Assembly: GCA_022457065.1 (NCBI GenBank)
Contig: JAJGBQ010000003.1
Coordinates: 4,464,001 to 4,528,000 of the forward strand
DNA: 64,000 nucleotides
Reading direction: 5' to 3'
DNA from: Curvularia sp. ZM96
Taxonomy: Eukaryota > Ascomycota > Dothideomycetes > Pleosporales > Pleosporaceae
Shown here: positions 56,857 through 64,000 of the stretch, one piece after another
Numbering within the stretch: position 1 is the first letter of the stretch
Layout of the letters: every line of letters begins with the position of its first letter
Notes under the pieces: generated by a model
Database searches by the model: none
What the model saw: only the letters and a program-made list of their open reading frames with translations
Told to the model about the DNA's origin: nothing
Position numbers and translations under genes: made by a program

Positions 56857-59800
56857 ATGGGAAAAGATATGATGAAGCGATGATAATATTACACCCTGGG
56901 CACCACGGGAGGGTCTGGTGGACACATTCACACGCGCGGATGCGGGGCACAGAAGATGAGAAGCGGCAGCGAGTCACTGTATGAGACCTGGACACGAGGT
57001 TTTTTTGGCAAAAGCAAGAGGCATTAGATTGCTTTCGCTCTATACCCACCAAGATGGACATTTTGGAGGACTTTGTTACTTGGTACACTGCATTTTCATT
57101 TTTATTTTTTCGGGTTTTGTTAGGAACTGTATGGGTACTGTACGGCGATATGGACACGCATTCGTTATTCAGCACGAAATGAATAAACAATTGATAACAC
57201 GTCTCTGATCAGCGCCAATTCATGTGCGATTGCTATGAGGTAACATGCGCGACTCGGTTATGGAAAAAACAGGAATCTAGGCCCACATGCATTTTCATGC
57301 CTTCGCGACATCCCGCTCGTGAAGATAATGCATCACATGGAAACAGCCGCGACGGCAACGACATCATACGATGGGAGACGTAGCACCCCCACGTTGCCGA
57401 CAGCTCAAGCAGAGCCCAACTCGGATATTGTTCGGATTGGTGAGTGGGTAAAAACAATTGAGCCAGCTGGCCATGCGACAACGCCCACACTACCTACCTC
57501 GGCACCCACATGTCTTCCCCCACCTGCACCGAGCTCAAATCACATGACAAGGGCAGCAGTACGTTCCGCCACTCGATCCGACTATTCCGAGTGTTTCCTT
57601 CACAAGCAAGACCATGCTTTGTAACTTTCCGCTCCCAGACCGAGGGTCAGCTTACTATTGCGTATGCATGTGCTGGTAAGCATGCCAAGCGGCAGGGCAG
57701 CAGTTGCAATTGTTTGCTGGGAGAGAGATGGTCTAGGCCTTGCGCTCACAAACATGTACACGTTGAGTCGGAAAGAAAAAAGATAAAGGAATCGAAAAAA
57801 AGAAACAAAGGAAAGCATATGCACCAGGGATCGACGCGACATCCCTACCCATCTTGCCTTTCTTTTTCCAACTTTCCCCATCCGGTAACTACACTGGCTG
57901 CCGACTCCGCGCCCCAAGAAAGGCCGTCGAAGACAGTGATATCCGGCGGTTAACCAAGTAAAGTGCTGATTGGTATTTTTCACTTGTGTTGACAACTTAC
58001 TTTTTTTTAGGGTTTGGCGAATAACAGGGAGATCAGCGAGCGCGGATAGCGGGTATTACGATGCAGTAATACGAGCGTTTAAAGAAAATTTATCCGAATA
58101 GGGATATGTGCAAGGGAAAAGAGTTTAGGTAGCCGCCCGCAGGGCTGGATCGAGTGTAAGACGTTTATCTTGTTTGGAGGGGGATGGAATTAACTTTCCA
58201 GGTTTGGAGAAGAAGAGGAGAGGGGGAATGCGGGGTTTGCGAAAGTCAACAATGGCTCGGAAGTCTGAATGTTGGTTTGGGTGGTTCAGCCATGGATGTA
58301 TCCTGGAATCTACGTACATGTATGCGTATTGTATGGATGTATGCAGGGCCAGATATACATAGACGTTTAACTCTTGGGTCGCATACTTGGCGAGCCCTTG
58401 GCCCCTTGAGCATCTCGCGGACTGCCTACCTGGCACTCTTTCTCCGCCCATCCCAAATCCCAGTCTATTAACAACAATCACATAACGATATCGACAGCAC
58501 CAACAATAACAATACTCACCCTTGCACATACCCACGTTTTGGAGTTCACAGAAGGAGAAGAAAGTTAATCTAGTCAAGCGAACTACAGTACTGCAATTTC
58601 AGAAAAAAAAAAAATTCGCACTCGTGCTAGTTCCCCCCAACTCCGCTAGGTGTAGTATGTACATACTCTGCCCTCGTCGTGAAACTCGTTTGTTCAAACC
58701 TGTTTTCGCACGTTAGCTCCAAACCATGGCGCCAACTAAACCCCTCATTACCCTCACGCCAGGCACGCAAGGCGCTCGTGAAACAGCCAGCTGGTAGCCA
58801 GAAACCGGGGAAAAACAAAGAGAGAAACCCAAAAAAGGGGGTTTTGTTGTTGTCATGGTTTGGCAAAGAGTGAAGAAAAAAACGGCTTGTTTCATGAGAA
58901 GACCCTTGAACATGGGTTTGTTTCTGGTTCCGTTTTGCAAACCCACCATTGGAGACTTTGACATGGCAGGGTTTTATTTTTTGCGTCTTTTCTTTGTTTG
59001 TTTACTTTGTTAGTCAGTTCATTCATGTTTGGCTAGAGTCGCAACCCGCCTCAGGCCAAGGTCCAGGTCACGCCCTGTAGCATCCCTTTGCCATCGCAGC
59101 CATGCCAACTCACGCATGATCGCCCAGGCACGGGCTAAGCCGGGTGATTGGGGCTGAAGAAAGAAAATAGAGTCAACGTTGGCGTCAGACTCGGAATGCT
59201 ACGTTGGTCCGTGGGTGACGTGGCGGTGCTCGTAAAATGGACACAGCCACTGGAGGAGGCGCTTCGGATCAATGCTCTCAAGTGCGTTAACACCAAAAAC
59301 ACAGACCACGATGAAGAAATTTGGCGTGGTATACGAGTCAATAATGCTTGCGCGTTCTCTCGTCGCCCAAGTCATATACGGAGTACGTACTCACTCTTAG
59401 TTGTGTTAGGTTGTTGGTCGGGGAGCAAGGGTGCAAGGTGATTGGCTGGCGGGGACATTACCAGCAGGTTTAGGACAGTGCGCCGAACTGGCACGGGAGG
59501 AACAAGCGAGGCGAAGGAAACAGGGAAATCACGATGTGCAAGGAGGAAATTTGGAGTGTTTGGATGATGCATGCATGCGCCAGTGCAAACGCAAGTGCAT
59601 CGATTGCTTAATTGTTTTTTGGAAGCTATGATTGTGCCCAAAGAGCTCGAGTATGGTATCTAACGAAAGGATGTTGTCCCATACACTGGATCCCTAAAGC
59701 TGTGTACATGGAAGCGAAGTAGTTATACATGGTCCCGGCGCGGTTGAAGGCGCTGGTGAACGAGTGACGAGAAAGGTAGTAAACAAAAAGCTCAATGGAT

Positions 59801-60002
59801 TGCCGCAGACATATCCCAAAGACGGCAGTCGAAGAAAAGTAGATCTGAAAGAGATTTCCTTTTCCTAGACTCCAGTCACCGGACCCAGCCTGATGCGAAA
59901 GTAAACAAGTCGTAACATGGTCGTGCATAGCGCTGACCCGGCATGCGCTAGCTAGAGATGAGGGTATCTTGGTCATGGACTTCAAGGCCACGGGGAAGGA
60001 GC
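56857..60002. other. Long intergenic region
   Basis: About 3.1 kb, no supported coding sequence. It contains homopolymer T/A tracts (near 58006 and 58603). I looked for tRNA and snRNA patterns and recognised none. It also holds the 3' flank of the 60003-60863 gene. Confidence 0.35.
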
Positions 60003-60863
60003 TTAGACGACGCTCCAGGAGGCCTTGAGGCGGGTGGTCTCGGTGATGCCAAGGGACTTCCAGGCAGCGCGGGACAGGTCGATGTCGTTGGGGCCCTTGC
60101 AGCCGGGGCAAAGGTCCATGATGGTAGCCTTGGTGGTGGCGCCGTTGTAGTCGATCTCGATCTCAGTTCCGCACCATGGGTTGCTGGATTCACCGGTCAT
60201 GTAGTTGTAGGTGGATCCACCCTTGGCGTCCCAGAGGCCCTGGGAGATGGCAACAACCATCATGTCGTCGGTGAGGGCCTTACCGCAAGCACCGGGGACG
60301 CCAGAGTTGTCGTAGACGGTGATGTCGACATCAGAGTAGCTAGCGCCGGCAAGGCCAGTGTTCTTCTGGGGAGCAGGAGAAGAGGGAGCAGGAGCAGCGC
60401 TGGGAGCTGGGGCAGGGGTGTAGACTGGCTCTGGCTGGGGAGCGGGAGCCTGGGAAGGCTCTGGCTTGGGCTCCTCTGGCTTGGGCTGTTCAGGCTTGGG
60501 CTGCTCAGGCTGAGGGGCAGGAGCAGGAGCTTGAGAAGGCTCAGGCTTGGGGGAGGGAGAAGGGCTGGGCTTGGGCTGCTCAACTGCTGGTGGAGTGTAG
60601 GCTGGGGCAGCAGGAGCGCTGGGAGCGGCAGCAGCTGGGGCGCGGCTGGGAGTGGGCTTCTGCTGCTCGTAGAAAGCGGCAGGGTTGGAGGTGGGCGCAG
60701 CGCTGGAAGTGGGCACGGTAGCACCGTCGTCGTAAACCGTGGTGTAGACGACAACGATCTCAGTGACAACCTCGGTCTTGTAGACGAGAGCGCGCTTGTC
60801 GACGGGCGCGGCGGCGGCGAAGGAGCCGAAGAGGAGAGAGGCGAGGACAGTGGAGGCCTTCAT
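60003..60863 (-). CDS. Secreted double-psi beta-barrel (RlpA/expansin-like) protein
   Basis: A single exon of 286 residues. A signal peptide (M-K-A-S-T-V-L-A-S-L-L-F-G-S-F-A-A-A-A-P) is followed by a K-R pro-site (V-D-K-R) of the kexin type. Residues about 55-170 are a Pro/Ala/Glu-Lys-Pro repeat linker (E-Q-P-K-P-E-Q-P-K-P). The C-terminal ~110 residues form the double-psi beta-barrel: V-D-I-T-V-Y-D, G-A-C-G-K, N-P-W-C-G, I-M-D-L-C-P-G-C and D-L-S-R-A-A-W. The four cysteines and D-L-C-P-G-C motif are typical of fungal wall-associated or carbohydrate-binding members. Probably located in the cell wall or medium. High GC and low-complexity linker explain the long frames on the other strand. Confidence 0.88.
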   Translation of the reverse strand: MKASTVLASLLFGSFAAAAPVDKRALVYKTEVVTEIVVVYTTVYDDGATVPTSSAAPTSNPAAFYEQQKPTPSRAPAAAAPSAPAAPAYTPPAVEQPKPSPSPSPKPEPSQAPAPAPQPEQPKPEQPKPEEPKPEPSQAPAPQPEPVYTPAPAPSAAPAPSSPAPQKNTGLAGASYSDVDITVYDNSGVPGACGKALTDDMMVVAISQGLWDAKGGSTYNYMTGESSNPWCGTEIEIDYNGATTKATIMDLCPGCKGPNDIDLSRAAWKSLGITETTRLKASWSVV

Positions 60864-63771
60864 GTTGACAGAAGTAGAGACTGTTTGGGGTGTTTGGTGG
60901 TCGAGGGAGTGAGTTGGATCCGCAGGGAGTGGCTGAACTGGCTAGCAGTTGCAAGAGAGTGTTTGTCGGATAGACAAGTGGAAGACGAAAGCGTCTTGGA
61001 GAGAGCAAGGAATGTGGGAAGAAACAAAAGCCTCAAGCCTGTGGAATGAACGGCACAGGAGGAGGGAACGACGTGGAATATAAAGAGAGTGGGTGAGGTG
61101 TGGGAGAGTGGAGGAAAGGCGGGCGTGGTGTGGGTTCCTTGGGCCTTGACGCTAGAGGCGTGCACGGGCGCGGTGGGCAACGTGCCTGGCCGCCTGCCTC
61201 GCATCCTCCGTACGACGTCGACGCCGAGTGGCATAGGGCGGCCGCTGTGGCGCTGCCACGCCGGGCCGACGACTGGCTGAACGGCGTGTCCCTGGCGCGT
61301 TCAACAGAGTGCAGACTCTGCATGTTTTCCACTTTTTGCTTTTATGCGTGTTCATGTGCGCCCCGCCAAGCAGCGTCCCCGCCAGCACTGGCTGGCGTGT
61401 GCGCCCTCGCGCTGTGGCCTGTCCCTCTTTTTCCGCTTCCTGCTCAGCTGCTGACAGTGCGCTCGTGTGCCTGTGGGAGCTGCTAATTGAAGCTGGGCTG
61501 CCAAAACCGCCCTCCGACACACAGATGCCATACTTAGCCGGGGGCGCAGCCGGGTTTCATGCGGCCGCAAACGGCATGGGCGGGGCAGCCCTGGGGCCAA
61601 TCGAGGCGCTGTTCCTGACGATCGCTGCACGTCTGTGCAATCCCGCTGTGCCGCCGTGGCCGGTCCAGGGGCATCACCACCGCTGCCAGCTGAGCCCGCT
61701 AAACGAAACTCTCTCTCTCTTGACACACGTGTATGCCGACGACTCGCGCCCAGCTGCGCTGGCGCACGACAGCAACACACGGCGACGACAGCAGAGCCTT
61801 CGGGGCGGTGGCCGCGCCTGTGACTTCACCTGCCGCCGCCGCTCCACTGCCAGCTGCCAGCACCGGCGCCCGCGCCCAGCCCCGACATGCAGCACAGCGT
61901 CAAGGTGACATCGAGCACGGCGCGCCTTGTACCGGAACGTCTGGCCCATAGCCGTCGTGCGTTCGCGCTGCCTGGGACGCTACCACTCCACAGCCTCTCG
62001 ACTGCCGCAGCATGGCATTCCTCGTCGTACTCCGATGCACTCGAAATGAAAAGCGGGGCCCTGCGCTTTTCCTGCCACGCGGATTCGCCAGCTCCAGTCC
62101 CGCGCGCTAGCCATGCGCGAGAATTTGTCTGCTGTCTTATCCACTTATCGATTGCGATAGCTATCCATCCGTCATCTCGACCTTCACCCATCCTGCCCGT
62201 CCGCGCGTCCGCACCCATGGCCTCTGGACCTTGGACTTCTCCGTCCCCAGCTAGGGAACGACTATGGCGTCATGACCCGACCAACTTTCCTTCTCCATGC
62301 CCGACGTGAAAAAATTCCATTTCTGGCCATTCACTCATCCTGCCGAACAAAGCCGTCGTCTTACTCGGCATACGCAATCTCGCCATCCATTACTCATCCT
62401 TTTTCCTTCGTTTGTGGTTCACCAACCAACATGCCACAGTGGCTCCCAGAACAGAGATTTTCTCGCCTGCTCATCTCCACTTTTTGCGCTGACGCCTAGA
62501 CTACCTCGCCTGAATCCTTGTGTAATGCATACCGACGTCTTACGTCCAAGAAACAATCTCTTACTCGAAAAAAACTGCCGTGGTCTAGAATGGATCGGCT
62601 CCCCTCTTCGCATTCTAGCGCACACTCTGACTTGGTTGTCGTATCGTGGTACACTAGACTCTGTCGAATGCTTCTGCCGCCTCCCCAGCTGCGTACTGCA
62701 AACGTAATTTTTCGTTAGTCCCGCCAACAGCTTGACAGTAGCTTCCGGTATTTGCCCCGTAGTGCCATGACCCTGCCGTACATGCGTAAACTACATGTAG
62801 TCGACTTTGTAATCAATACATCAAGCGTGCACCATTTACAGCATCATGAACCAATGACATGAACCTGGTTACAGCAGCATATCCTCAACCAAAAAGAAAA
62901 TCACGCAGTGCCGATGCTCCAGCACTACCCCACAACCGTCTCTCTTTTTCTTCTGCCTGCTTTTGTGGAGTTGGGACTCCACAGTGCCACACAAAGACTG
63001 CACAGACGAAGGAAAATGCCTGTAGAGTAGACATTCCCATAGGAACATGAATAATGAACTATCGATTACATATCACGCACCAACTGCTGCCCATACGATT
63101 CATCACATGTACCATCACGGACTTTAATCGACACCGTTGCCCTCAACCTGCACGTGTTGAGACTGCCGTTGGATGGACGTGCACCAGCGGATGCTCCCAC
63201 GTCATTCCTCTGTATTATTTCTTTTCTTTTTTCTCATCTCTTCCTTTTTTTCGGCTTACATACTGGCAAACAGGCCAATTTCCCCAGAAACCATTTCTTC
63301 TGCAGCCCTTGTTCCGCTCTCCCCATCTATTGGCTAGCCGTTAATTTACGATCCCTATTCTGCCACTATATAGTTGCTTCTTTTTTTCTCTTCTTTTTCC
63401 TCAATTCGTAAACGGCTTGGCTGACGTGTCTTCATCTCCACAAAATACAACACGAGTAGGTGGAAAGTAGTTTGTGACTCACTCGCTTGTGTCATGTTGT
63501 TATTCGCTGTGTTTGGCGAGAAGGAGATGACGGGTTTCTCAGCTGCTCAGCTACGGAAACGCCACGGTCATGCTTATGTTTGTGCTGAGAATAAGACAAC
63601 CGGGCGCCCGGTTTGTTCCTGAGTATTAAGACGGCGATTATTCTAATTTTTTCTTATCTTACTTCTGTGTGCAAGTAGCTTATTTCATGTGCTGAGTCCA
63701 TCCGCTATTCAACCATGTGCACCAGATCAGAAGTATCTCAGAGAAGTTTCGCACTGGCGTGGAATAGCAAG
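60864..63771. other. Intergenic
   Basis: Promoter of the double-psi barrel gene (TATA-like TATAAAG near 61078-61084) and then about 2.7 kb with no supported gene. Frames here reflect high GC. Confidence 0.35.
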
Positions 63772-64000
63772 CTAAGGCAAGAGTAGAAAGCTTGAATCCA
63801 GGTGTCGTAATAGTAAGTGAAATGCGACCTTGTTTGCATCCAGCTGGAAGTGACGGAAGAAGGGACAACGAATAAAGATATTGTCCTGCGCGTGGTATGT
63901 GAATGCACCAGTCCTTCCATTAAACCGAATTTCATGTAGAAGCAGTTTCATAATGTCCCATAACCAGATCGTCACTGATGAAGGACCTTGGATGCTATCT
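63772..64000 (-). CDS. Possible partial gene at right edge
   Basis: The minus-strand frame is open from the window edge to about 63772 and reads like protein (W-L-W-D-I-M-K-L-L-L-H-E-I-R-F, then F-F-R-H-F-Q-L-D-A-N-K). A donor-like GTCGCA follows the D-A-N-K. Most of the gene would lie beyond the window; no family is recognised. Confidence 0.3.
   Translation of the reverse strand, partial: DSIQGPSSVTIWLWDIMKLLLHEIRFNGRTGAFTYHAQDNIFIRCPFFRHFQLDANKVAFHLLLRHLDSSFLLLP

Noticed and set aside
60260..61049. Long Gly- or Leu-rich frames opposite the double-psi barrel gene
   Set aside because: Shadows of the Pro-rich linker on the coding strand.

Overview
The window looks like nuclear DNA of a filamentous ascomycete, most likely a dothideomycete (Pleosporales-like). 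The evidence is short GT-AG introns of about 44-106 bases with CTAAC/CTGAC-type branch sites, fungal-type transcription-factor, STAND-like and F-box/ankyrin genes, small secreted proteins, and transposons inactivated by C-to-T (RIP-like) mutation. The exact species cannot be read from the sequence. I spliced the main genes by hand and checked reading phase through every junction.

Layout. 0-15 kb is accessory: a small two-exon gene (882-1297), a fungal transcription-factor-like gene without a zinc cluster (1697-3886, minus), an unknown two-exon gene (4589-5150), a zinc-finger-like repeat protein (5533-6582, minus), an array of six ~48-base palindromes (7361-7910) directly in front of a large TPR/winged-helix protein (7950-10460), a folylpolyglutamate-synthase paralogue (10802-12393), an F-box/ankyrin gene and an unknown F-box-like gene. 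15.48-24.55 kb is a nested, RIP-degraded transposon island. It has TA-flanked long inverted repeats, an inserted Tc1/mariner-type element with a stop-riddled but unshifted transposase, a (GCTT)n tract, and one intact-looking cysteine-rich secreted-protein gene.

24.7-44 kb is mixed: a small unknown gene, a JmjC + Ulp1 (C48) fusion gene, a U2 snRNA gene, a broken tyrosine-recombinase-like gene, a 5'-truncated PEP-mutase gene, a DHA2-type MFS transporter, a secreted pepsin-like protease and a decayed SNF2-type helicase. 44-64 kb is GC-richer core genome: a conserved Ser/Pro-rich protein, polynucleotide kinase 3'-phosphatase (8 exons), Mediator subunit Med18, the small mitochondrial KGD4/YMR31 protein, and a secreted double-psi beta-barrel protein, with long intergenic spaces carrying microsatellites.

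The most striking observation is the U2 snRNA gene at 30372-30711 (minus). It reads as canonical U2 only if three spliceosomal-type introns (48, 64 and 47 bases) are removed. They interrupt the branch-site-recognition region, stem-loop IIa and the loop of hairpin IV. Second is the palindrome array at 7361-7910. Others are the JmjC-Ulp1 fusion, the PEP-mutase/MFS pair beside a recombinase remnant, and the secreted cysteine-rich gene inside the transposon island.
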